This document shows, piece by piece, positions 1 to 6,351 of a DNA stretch of 8,423 bases. The DNA comes from Candidatus Poribacteria bacterium. GTDB lineage: Bacteria; Poribacteria; WGA-4E; UBA9662. The notes under the pieces are model-generated. The model saw only the letters and a program-made list of their open reading frames with translations, was not told the DNA's origin and did no database searches. Each line of letters begins with the position of its first letter. Positions within the stretch are counted from its first letter, which is position 1. The position numbers and the translations under genes were made by a program. The stretch lies in the NCBI GenBank assembly GCA_002699335.1, contig PACG01000049.1:27694-36116 (forward strand), in the 5' to 3' direction.

Positions 1-453
1 TGGCACGATGCTGTGGCATACGCTAAATCAGTAGAGATGAGACTTCCCACAGAGGCAGAATGGGAGAAAGCCAATCGGGGTTTGACTGACCGTTACTGGC
101 CTTGGGGCAGCGCTCCGGCACCAAGAGCCAACGTCTGGTCACCTGATGACCCTAATGGTCTAACAGCCGTTGGCAGTTATCCCGAAGGAAAAAGTTTTTA
201 CGGCGTCATGGATATGGCTGGCAATGTTTGGGAATGGACGGCAGATTGGTACAGCGACACTTACTATTACACCACCCCCAAACAAAATCCAAAGGGGCCT
301 AAGAAAGGCACCTGGCGGATAATTCGAGGTGGTAGTTGGGTGGACGCGCCCCATCGTTGCACGACAACCTTTCGCTTCTATTTTTACCCCAGTTTAAAAT
401 CCTCCTTCGTCGGTTTTCGTTTAGCTAAATCTGCTGATTCGGCTGAGAATTGA
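1..453 (+). CDS. FGE-sulfatase (SUMF1/PF03781) fold protein, C-terminal part, 5' end outside window
   Basis: The frame is open from the first base, and the first in-frame GTG at 13 lies inside the conserved WHDAVAYAKS motif, so the true start is to the left of the window. Further family motifs follow in order: RLPTEAEWEKANRG, GNVWEWTADWY, IIRGGSW and the closing GFRLAKS. This is the C-terminal two thirds of the formylglycine-generating-enzyme fold. True FGEs oxidise a sulfatase active-site cysteine to formylglycine and use two cysteines that bind copper. Aligned on GGS(W/Y), the second cysteine is present (TGC at 358-360), but the first is aspartate (GAC at 343-345). Sulfatase maturation is therefore doubtful. 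Many proteins with this fold are other enzymes or binding proteins. No sulfatase gene is visible nearby. The fold assignment is firm and the function is open. Confidence 0.9.
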   Translation, partial: WHDAVAYAKSVEMRLPTEAEWEKANRGLTDRYWPWGSAPAPRANVWSPDDPNGLTAVGSYPEGKSFYGVMDMAGNVWEWTADWYSDTYYYTTPKQNPKGPKKGTWRIIRGGSWVDAPHRCTTTFRFYFYPSLKSSFVGFRLAKSADSAEN

Positions 454-454
454 G

Positions 455-491
455 AATAAGAAATAGGGAATTTAATTTGCTATTTACTATT
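455..491. terminator. AT-rich imperfect inverted repeat after the FGE-fold gene
   Basis: Arms at 455-466 and 480-491 pair at 10 of 12 positions around a 13-nt loop, two bases past the stop codon. The stem is AT-rich and no clean T-run follows, so it is at best a weak terminator. It could also be chance in AT-rich DNA. Confidence 0.25.
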
Positions 492-505
492 CAAACTTGT
501 CCGAA

Positions 506-709
506 TCAGTTTTCTGTGATATGCCAAATTATCTTGAGGTCAATCCTGCTGATGTCAATAATCGCTACTACATTGACAGGTAATTTCTTTAACACTTGAA
601 CAAATCTTCTATCGTCTTGATGGGTTAAAGAATCGACACAGACATCACCAAGTACTTCGATCAACAGCTTATATGTATCATCATAGCCATTGATTGTTTT
701 TGAGGACAA
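506..709 (-). pseudogene. Coding-like remnant, possibly the C-terminus of a RidA/YjgF-family protein
   Basis: This is a 67-codon open frame whose only possible start is TTG, with an in-frame stop just upstream. It has no convincing ribosome binding site. The text TYKLLIEVLGDVC followed later by KLPVNVVAIIDISRID resembles the end of RidA/YjgF proteins, where a helix (xLLxVLGD) precedes a (V)xxLPxxVxVEIDxI strand. RidA proteins hydrolyse reactive enamine/imine intermediates. The usual RidA length is about 125-130 residues, so roughly half would be missing, and the conserved catalytic arginine is not recognisable. The piece lies in a tract of other broken genes on the same strand. The assignment is from memory of the family pattern and is tentative. 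It may instead be a small unknown protein or chance. Confidence 0.3.
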
Positions 710-728
710 CCAGATTCAGTTTTAGAAT

Positions 729-922
729 CTAGGAACTTCTCGGATAATTCAGACGGGGAAATACTGTTTGCTGATTGGGCTCTTTCCCTCTTTCAATAGA
801 TGAAGAAATTGCCCTGGTGAACTGATCTACTTCTGCCCGAAAACGGTAGAAATTTGATCGATTGAGACTTGAAAATCCTCTCCATTCTCTCGCATTTTAT
901 AATTCAACACCGTTGTGCATGA
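729..922 (-). pseudogene. Frameshifted remnant, possibly the C-terminus of a Gfo/Idh/MocA oxidoreductase
   Basis: Two abutting minus-strand frames read as one protein if a single frameshift near 840 is allowed. The first, about 922 to 830, gives VLNYKMRENGEDFQVSIDQ and ends ISTVF before a stop. The second, about 839 to 732, gives RAEVDQFTRAISSS then ERGKEP before a TAG at 731-729. The pattern (hydrophobic strand, then RAExxxFxxAI, then GxEP) is typical of the C-terminal domain of NAD-dependent Gfo/Idh/MocA sugar oxidoreductases. The N-terminal Rossmann part is not present. What is seen is two coding-like segments broken by a frameshift. The family name is inference from a short stretch. Confidence 0.3.
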
Positions 923-1095
923 TTATATAAATGGAGAAAAATGGATTTAGATTTACTTAGGATTCCCAGTTGCGGGATAACTGAAACCGCCTTCTTCCTA
1001 ATTGTGGTTGTAAATCAATAGACCTTCTGCAAAAGTCAAATAGCCTCATATTGTAATGAATTTTGATAGTAGGCAATGCCATTGCGCTCTGTTTT

Positions 1096-1356
1096 CTAGA
1101 ATCCAGCTTTCAGATTAACCATGCCAGCAAGGATATTGAATTTTAATCCAGCCCCTGTTCTAAGATTTCTGTCTCTATAAGATAGAATATTGAACCTTTT
1201 AAGCTGTCGGATTTTATTTTCACCCCCAACGTGGAACGCAGATAGAGCTCGATTGTATTCTTTTGGCTCCGCATCCAACCTTCCTTTCTGTGCTTTTTGG
1301 CCCGTAATCTCAACCTGTGAGCGTCTATTACCTCTGCCCTGATATCCACTATCCGT
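1096..1356 (-). pseudogene. Decayed remnant, possibly the end of an outer-membrane beta-barrel protein
   Basis: This minus-strand frame is open for about 86 codons between stops at 1357-1359 and 1096-1098. It has no plausible start with a ribosome binding site. Its last third reads RNLRTGAGLKFNILAGMV then NLKAGF and stop. Alternating residues ending in an aromatic, after text like FHVGGE, are reminiscent of the closing strands of PorV/UPF0164-like outer-membrane barrels. The first half looks scrambled, and an overlapping frame (1349-1143) is equally open, as expected for a gene damaged by indels. The coding-like ending is visible. The barrel assignment is a guess. It lies directly downstream, on the same strand, of the broken FGE gene. 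Confidence 0.28.
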
Positions 1357-1457
1357 CTAAGTTCTACATCCTACTGGGGGCGTTTTTCTGTCCAGGGGCA
1401 AACTTTGAAACGGATTTGATTTGGCCCTTGGCCGTTAGACGGATCTCTGTTTTAAGC

Positions 1458-2028
1458 CTAAGCCGTTTCTTCACATTTCCTGAATTTCCCCCCTGTCACT
1501 TCGTTGACATCCATATAGAATCTGCCCAGTTCCACTGTATGTGCTGGCCCTAACCGCTTCATCCGAACCTCGGGCTCATTCATAGCGTCCCCCATTTGAA
1601 AAGATTCGCCTGGGATCAGCACCATTTCTGATCCGCCCTTCTCCCAAGTAATCTGCTTAGCACGTTCAACCCTATCATCAGCCATCACCACCACATAACT
1701 CTCACCGTACTGATGCAAGGCCACATCCTGAGTGATAGTCCACACGATCTCCTTACCTGTACCGCTAGTATAAATACCCCTTCGCCGACCGCCCCCTCTA
1801 GTTCCGTTACTGGTACATCGAAGGACTGCTTGTTATTACGCTAACCGTCATGCTATCCCCGTCAGCATCTTCCGCATCATAGCAGATTAACACATGCTCA
1901 AAGTCCACCTGTTTCACCTTGACGTTAATGATCAACAAAGGTATGGTTCTCTGTCTTCTCACCTTCCGCAGCCCATAGGCTAACCGTTAGCAATGTAACA
2001 ATACAGATAAATATGCCACTTTTCTCAT
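1458..2028 (-). pseudogene. Multi-frameshifted N-terminal half of a secreted FGE-fold protein
   Basis: Reading leftward from ATG at 2028-2026, recognisable protein text jumps through several frames. MRKVAYLSVLL is a signal peptide start. It continues as VTLLTVSLWAAEGEKTENH in another frame (about 2000-1930). Then comes YDAEDADGDSMTVSV (about 1880-1830), then FDVPVTELEGAVGEGV (1819-1775 region), then SGTGKEIVWTITQDV, YGESYVVVMADD and MVLIPGESFQMGD with FYMDVNEVT (about 1765-1480). A TAG at 1460-1458 ends it. Together this is a signal peptide, a beta-sandwich domain of the kind often placed before FGE domains, and the first ~40 residues of the FGE-sulfatase domain. At least three frameshifts and premature stops separate the pieces, and the FGE core is absent downstream. 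This is a dead gene with high certainty. It is in the opposite orientation to the FGE-fold gene at 1-453. Confidence 0.8.
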
Positions 2029-2302
2029 TCTTTGCCCCGGTAAAAGCCCAATAGTTATGTATAGGCTAAACTTGCCTTAATCTCACTTCAAGCAGTTGAG
2101 GGTTAATAAACAGATCGGGGTAGTTTTATATAGTCAATCGCCAGAAAAATTATCTGATATAAGCCCATAGTCACTCAACTAGCGGCAGGGTCAAATACGT
2201 AGTATTGATCATCCATTCGGCAGGTAAATCATCGTATCATATTATGTAAATTAGCGTAAAGACGAAACGATTCCTTCGTGTCATAAATTCGCCTGATTGG
2301 TT
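2029..2302. other. Non-coding spacer between the FGE pseudogene and the DUF59 fusion gene
   Basis: This is AT-rich and holds no long frame. Short minus-strand frames around 2230-2160 have slightly coding-like text (for example DDLPAEWMI and DDQYYVFDPAAS in two frames), which may be a further eroded gene end, but this is too short to name. A weak stem (arms 2262-2266 and 2275-2279, 8-nt loop) lies about 25 nt past the stop of the minus-strand gene. It could assist termination. Confidence 0.4.
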
Positions 2303-4186
2303 TTAGCCGTCTAGATTTGAGGGCGTATCATCATTCAGTCCCATGGCCAGGCGACCGGCAAGAGTTAAGCGAGCGACCGTCCATTCGGGTTCCCAGGTGA
2401 AATCGACGATCACCTCTCGTATACCATCCAGTTTCAGCAATTGATGGCGGATCGGCGTAGCCATAAAACCGTATTTGGGTCGGCCACGATGCGGCATGGT
2501 CATCAGAATATAGACCACATCACCTCTCAGGCTGAGATCGTAGACGTATCCCATATCGACCACGTTGGCGTCGACGGTGTAAAACATCTCGTCTTTCACC
2601 TGGCGCAGGGCTTGCCAAATCCGCTCCTTCATCTCGGCAGTAGCCGCCCTATCTGTCTCGTCGGTCTTATCCGGGTTAGGCCTATTTTCAGCCATCACCG
2701 TAATTTTTGGCATCACTTGGTTTTGCAGATCGACCTCAGCGTCTATTTCTAGTGGATTCAATAACCGAAGCCGAAGACGCTCTACCTCTTCCCGTCCGGA
2801 TTCCGCCGAATAAGGCGATACCCGGTAAGCGTTTTTCTGCTTTAAGCAGGCGCCAGCCCGAAACTGAGGGTTATCGCGTGCGGCCCACCGACTCCATAGT
2901 TGGCCATGCCCGCTATAGTTGAGCACCGGAGCTCCGCTGTGATAGAGGGCATCGAAGTTGTCGGCCTGATGTTCCAGCCAGATGGCGATAAAGGCGTCGC
3001 GGCTGTGTTGATTATAGAAACCGACGCCCCACAAATCGTCCTGTTCACCCTCCGGCACCTGGCCTTCATGGAGTTCACCCTGACGGTCGATCCAAACAGT
3101 CTCGGTGAAGGCGTAGCCGGAGAAGACCCACTCGTCGTCGCGCAGATAGTTGAGCTCAAAATCCTTGATCATCTCCATTTTGCCCTCTTTAATGAAGTAG
3201 GGCAATCCGGCATAGAACTTGTAGGTGACATCGATGTGCATCCGGCTGGGTGTGAATAGCGGGTGGACCGGGCTGTGCGGGAACCCCCATCTTCGAACCT
3301 GAACACAGACCGGACCTTTAACCACCTCGTAGTTGGGACAGGTGGCCCAGTTAGTGACGCGGAACTTCTGGAACTGATTTGAGGACAGATAGTCGTGGGC
3401 CCAATCGATGTTGGGTGGCTCGCCATGGCCCTCGCCGCCGGCGAACAGTTCCAGTCCGTGCGCTTGCTTATAGGTCAGACGTTCCAATTGACCCATCTGA
3501 GCGGATAGATCGACCGCATAGTGGTGATTTTCGATGCGAAGGCCGTAGTCTGCTCCGCTGGTCTGCAGATCCGACAGATAGTTGGGCAGTTCAGCCTCCG
3601 AATTACCATAAAAAATCAGGTATACGGTGCTGGCGTTAGCCTCAACATCGGCTAGAAACATCAGGTGGCAAGATTGCGGTTTGGCCGAGGCATAACTGGT
3701 GGAAGAGGCGGCAGGGTGATAATCTCGCTGGTCGCAGACCTGGCTGATTGTCTCCACCAGTTGACCGGTATTGGCGTCCAGTCGGGCCACGCGTACCTCA
3801 CGTCGAGGGTCTTGTATGTGCTCAAAACGAGCGGCGACATCTACCGGCTCCTGCCGACGATCCAAACCGTAGCGCTCTCGCACCGCGATAACCTTGAAAA
3901 ACGACCATTCACTAAGGCGATGGTTCTGCGGGCTTACAGGTGTGCTTAACCACGACCAGGGCAGATCGCTGACCTGGCCGGTTCTCTCCAATCCAGGCAC
4001 GTAATCGACTTCCGGTTCCCGGACCTGCCGTTCAAAAGCTAACGTATCCTTGATGGATTCTGATAAAGACATGGCCAGATCAACCTTTCCCAGCCGATAT
4101 GCCTCTGAAAGTAGTTGAAGTTTCTCCTCGATACCATCGGTTCGGTGCCGATATACGGTTTCTGATAGGTCTTTTCGCTCTGTCAT
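2303..4186 (-). CDS. Large beta-rich protein of unknown function with C-terminal DUF59/MIP18 domain
   Basis: This 627-residue protein starts at ATG 4186-4184, preceded by AGGGAG at 9 nt (minus strand). No signal peptide or membrane segment is visible, so it is probably cytoplasmic. Residues 1-90 are helical and polar. Residues about 90-510 are rich in beta strands and aromatics (for example WGFPHSPVHPLF, YKFYAGLPYFIKEGK, DDLWGVGFYNQHSRDAF). This layout loosely recalls lyase-like or sugar-binding beta-sandwich proteins, but I do not recognise the family. Residues about 519-617 are a DUF59/MIP18 (PF01883, PaaD/SufT-like) domain: NVVDMGYVYDLSL, then LMTMPHRGRP, then GIREVIVDFTWEPEWT. The family normally helps iron-sulfur cluster or metal-centre assembly. 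Its conserved TxPGC-type cysteine is replaced (TMPHRG, residues ~563-568). The gene is divergent from a sugar-type ABC importer, which suggests a role in using the imported compound. The gene call is firm, DUF59 likely, and the rest unknown. Confidence 0.9.
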   Translation of the reverse strand: MTERKDLSETVYRHRTDGIEEKLQLLSEAYRLGKVDLAMSLSESIKDTLAFERQVREPEVDYVPGLERTGQVSDLPWSWLSTPVSPQNHRLSEWSFFKVIAVRERYGLDRRQEPVDVAARFEHIQDPRREVRVARLDANTGQLVETISQVCDQRDYHPAASSTSYASAKPQSCHLMFLADVEANASTVYLIFYGNSEAELPNYLSDLQTSGADYGLRIENHHYAVDLSAQMGQLERLTYKQAHGLELFAGGEGHGEPPNIDWAHDYLSSNQFQKFRVTNWATCPNYEVVKGPVCVQVRRWGFPHSPVHPLFTPSRMHIDVTYKFYAGLPYFIKEGKMEMIKDFELNYLRDDEWVFSGYAFTETVWIDRQGELHEGQVPEGEQDDLWGVGFYNQHSRDAFIAIWLEHQADNFDALYHSGAPVLNYSGHGQLWSRWAARDNPQFRAGACLKQKNAYRVSPYSAESGREEVERLRLRLLNPLEIDAEVDLQNQVMPKITVMAENRPNPDKTDETDRAATAEMKERIWQALRQVKDEMFYTVDANVVDMGYVYDLSLRGDVVYILMTMPHRGRPKYGFMATPIRHQLLKLDGIREVIVDFTWEPEWTVARLTLAGRLAMGLNDDTPSNLDG

Positions 4187-4270
4187 GCTAATTTGCTCCC
4201 TCTCGAGATTTAGCGTCCCTATTTTTGGTCTGATCGGAGTAGACGGCTATCGGTCCAGACTCGACATTCT

Positions 4271-4298
4271 AGTATATCTGAAACCATTTGTTTGTCAA
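4271..4298 (-). promoter_or_regulatory. Near-consensus sigma70 promoter for the DUF59 fusion gene
   Basis: On the minus strand TTGACA (4298-4293) and TATACT (4276-4271) are separated by 16 bases. The -35 is a perfect match and the -10 differs from TATAAT by one base. Transcription would start near 4264, giving a leader of about 78 nt before the ATG at 4186. Confidence 0.65.
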
Positions 4299-4419
4299 TA
4301 GTTGTGAACAGTTGAACGCTTCATGTATTGCTTAATACTTTAGGCCGGAGATTTTTACCCATCCATATGACAAGAGGCCATATCTAGCTGTCTCATCTGG
4401 CCGGGTTAGGAGGTTCGAT

Positions 4420-4429
4420 TCAGATCTGA
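4420..4429. promoter_or_regulatory. Perfect 10-bp palindrome TCAGATCTGA, possible operator
   Basis: This palindrome lies in the divergent spacer, 22 bases upstream of the right-facing -35 box, where an operator for the importer operon could sit. It is short, and no regulator gene is in the window. Chance is possible. Confidence 0.25.
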
Positions 4430-4450
4430 TATCTCTTGGAACTTCAGGAT

Positions 4451-4479
4451 TTGCGTCTTTTGAGCTTATCCGTTAAAAT
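4451..4479 (+). promoter_or_regulatory. Candidate sigma70 promoter for the ABC importer operon
   Basis: TTGCGT (4451-4456) and TAAAAT (4474-4479) are separated by 17 bases. Transcription would start near 4486, leaving a leader of about 40 nt with a good ribosome binding site. Both boxes deviate from consensus, consistent with an activated or moderate promoter. Confidence 0.4.
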
Positions 4480-4524
4480 TGGCCCAACACTATTTATAAA
4501 TATACTGAATATCAGGGAGAAAAG

Positions 4525-5523
4525 ATGAAGATTCAAATCAGGCCCCTTATTGTCTGGTTGACAATGGCCCTATTTCCCCTCCTCGTTTTGCCTACCAGTT
4601 GGGGGCAGGGAGTAAAGAAAAAATGGGCCTCCGACGTTCGCATCCGTTTCTTTACGGGTGGGTCAGAGGGGGATGGCTTCGGTTCCATTGTCTACGCCGG
4701 GGCCTTGCAGGCAGCAGAAGATACCGGTGCCAATGTCGAGTACCTTTTCTCAAACTGGTCCATGGAAACGATGATCCAACAACTACGGGAGTCGATTGCC
4801 ACCAAACCGGATGGGATTGCCATGATGGGGCATCCGGCCGACGATGCCATTATGCCGCTGGCCATGCAGGCTAAAAAAGCGGGTATCCGGATGACCTACC
4901 TCAATGTGGATGTCCCGACCGTTCGCGCCAATCATGGAGGCGGATACGTCGGCGCCGATCTTAGCCCGCAAGGCTATGCCCTGGGGGCGGAGGCCATCAA
5001 GCGGTTCAGTCTGAAATCCGGCGATAAAGCCATCGTTTTTGGGCCCTGGAACGAGAGGAACCGAGCTTTACGTGAACTGGGCACCGTCAAGGCATTTGAG
5101 AACATCGGGATGGAGGTGGTGAAGATATTTGCCGGACCTGATTCGGCCAAGGATCCAAACCTGCTGATACCCGTCCATACCTCGGCCTTACTCAATAATC
5201 CAGACACTCGTGTGGTCGCTTATCCGGGAGGGCAGATTCTGGGAAACGCCCCCGTCTACATGAAAACAGCCCGAAAAAAGCCTGGTGATATTTTTATTAT
5301 CGGTTTTGATACCAGTCCGCAGATCATGGATGCCTTTGACGATCAGTGGATTCACCTGACGTCGGATCAACAACCCTTTTTGCAGGGCTATCTGCCGGTC
5401 CTTAGCCTCTGTCTGCAAAAGGTCTATGGGCTTGAACCGCTGAGTGTGGATACTGGAGCAGGATTCGTGACGCCAGAGAATTATAAACTGGTGGCTGAGC
5501 TGGCTCGTAAGGGATATCGATAG
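4525..5523 (+). CDS. Periplasmic sugar-type ABC transporter substrate-binding protein
   Basis: The protein has 332 residues, with ATG at 4525 preceded by AGGGAGA at 4 nt. Residues 1-27 form a signal peptide: positive start, hydrophobic core WLTMALFPLLVLP, and likely cleavage after SWG. There is no lipobox cysteine, so it should be a free periplasmic protein. The rest is a type-I periplasmic-binding fold of the Peripla_BP_4 (RbsB-like) family: TGGSEGDGFGSIVYAG near the start (44-59), KPDGIAMMGHPADDAI (94-109), AGIRMTYLNVD, IIGFDTSP (258-265) and SDQQPFLQGY (280-289), which matches the hinge/end motif of ribose-type binding proteins. It captures a solute for the permease and ATPase encoded next. 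The substrate cannot be read from the sequence. A monosaccharide or sugar-like compound is the usual ligand. It is the first gene of a three-gene operon. Length is normal for the family. Confidence 0.92.
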   Translation: MKIQIRPLIVWLTMALFPLLVLPTSWGQGVKKKWASDVRIRFFTGGSEGDGFGSIVYAGALQAAEDTGANVEYLFSNWSMETMIQQLRESIATKPDGIAMMGHPADDAIMPLAMQAKKAGIRMTYLNVDVPTVRANHGGGYVGADLSPQGYALGAEAIKRFSLKSGDKAIVFGPWNERNRALRELGTVKAFENIGMEVVKIFAGPDSAKDPNLLIPVHTSALLNNPDTRVVAYPGGQILGNAPVYMKTARKKPGDIFIIGFDTSPQIMDAFDDQWIHLTSDQQPFLQGYLPVLSLCLQKVYGLEPLSVDTGAGFVTPENYKLVAELARKGYR

Positions 5524-5550
5524 ATCAGAAATGATTTCTACAATACAGCG

Positions 5551-6324
5551 ATGAAGCCTTCTATTATCACCCTGCAAAATATCTCGAAGTCTTTCGGTAA
5601 TGTCTACGCGCTGAATGGAGTCTCTTTGCACGTCAAGGCCGGTGAAGTGGTGGGCTTGATTGGCGATAACGGCGCAGGTAAGTCGACCTTAATCAAAATC
5701 CTGGCCGGCGTCTACACGCCGGATTCAGGGGCGATACGGCTAAAGGATCAACCCGTAACCGACTGGAACGCCAGTCGATCCCGTCAGTCGGGGATTGAAA
5801 CGGTGTTTCAAGATCGGGCTTTGGCTGTCCAGCAGACAATCGTGCGTAACATTTTCATGGGACGCGAAACAACGGATAGCAACGCCTCCATACTATCCCG
5901 TCTCGGTTTTATCGATCACAAGAAGCAATATTCCGAAGCCGAACGGTTGATGAGGGATATTGGCTTTACCTCAGAGGTTTTTACCCCCGATTCCATCGTT
6001 GGCACACTGTCCGGTGGAGAGCGTCAGGGAGTGGCAATCGCCAGAGCACTCTATTTCGATGCTGAATTGATTATTCTCGACGAGCCGACAACCGCCTTGT
6101 CCTTGACCGAAACAGAGAAGGTTTTCAGTTTTGTCAGAAACGTAAGAGCCTCCGGTCGTTCGGTGGTGTTTATCGGTCACAACATCTACCACGTCTTTGG
6201 GATTGCCGACAGGTTTGTGGTTCTGGATCGAGGCAAACTCGTGCTGGAGTGCACCAAAGAGGATTATCAAACCCCTGAAGAGCTGATCGGCTTCATGAAG
6301 CAGGTGGCACAATCTGAGGAGTGA
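5551..6324 (+). CDS. ABC transporter ATP-binding protein, single-domain (sugar import type)
   Basis: This 257-residue cytoplasmic ATPase powers the importer. All nucleotide-binding motifs are in place: Walker A GDNGAGKST (38-46), Q-loop glutamine 87 (VFQDRAL), signature LSGGERQ (153-159; the usual residue is Q rather than E at the fifth position), Walker B LIILDEPTTAL (173-183) and the H-loop histidine 210 (FIGHN). It has one ABC domain, like FrcA, instead of the fused double domain of RbsA/XylG (about 500 residues), so two copies should pair. The ATG lies 27 nt after the preceding stop, and no Shine-Dalgarno sequence is visible. An upstream 7-codon frame (ATG at 5531) ends in TGA overlapping this start as ATGA, so translation may be coupled. 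The family assignment is firm and the substrate unknown. Confidence 0.93.
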   Translation: MKPSIITLQNISKSFGNVYALNGVSLHVKAGEVVGLIGDNGAGKSTLIKILAGVYTPDSGAIRLKDQPVTDWNASRSRQSGIETVFQDRALAVQQTIVRNIFMGRETTDSNASILSRLGFIDHKKQYSEAERLMRDIGFTSEVFTPDSIVGTLSGGERQGVAIARALYFDAELIILDEPTTALSLTETEKVFSFVRNVRASGRSVVFIGHNIYHVFGIADRFVVLDRGKLVLECTKEDYQTPEELIGFMKQVAQSEE

Positions 6325-6351
6325 ACGCCGTCTGGTTCGCCTGAGGAATAG

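Noticed and set aside
941..1021. 26-codon plus-strand frame (MDLDLLRIPSCG...) with GGAG four bases before the ATG
   Set aside because: It lies in a tract of decayed minus-strand genes, matches nothing I recognise and has no promoter. The ribosome-site match is plausible by chance in such AT-rich DNA.
1021..1045. GACCTTCTGCAAAAGTC, resembling the terminal repeat of some insertion sequences
   Set aside because: No inverted partner, target duplication or transposase text is found within the window.
1..2028. FGE/C-type-lectin-like fold as a target of a diversity-generating retroelement
   Set aside because: There is no reverse transcriptase text, template repeat or adenine-biased near-repeat of the gene end in the window.
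2441..3949. Several plus- and minus-strand open frames of 70-120 codons
   Set aside because: All are out-of-frame shadows of the 627-residue minus-strand gene, whose C-terminal domain and ribosome site are convincing.
4376..4402. GGCCA ... TGGCC inverted repeat in the divergent spacer
   Set aside because: Arms of only five bases with a 17-nt loop are expected by chance.
4479..4506. Alternative promoter TTGGCC-16-TATACT
   Set aside because: The -10 box is only 18 bases from the ATG, so transcription would start at the ribosome binding site. The 4451-4479 pair is better placed.
5188..5631. 147-codon open frame on the minus strand across the binding-protein/ATPase junction
   Set aside because: It is antisense to two clearly conserved coding genes and reads as low-complexity shadow without a recognisable motif.
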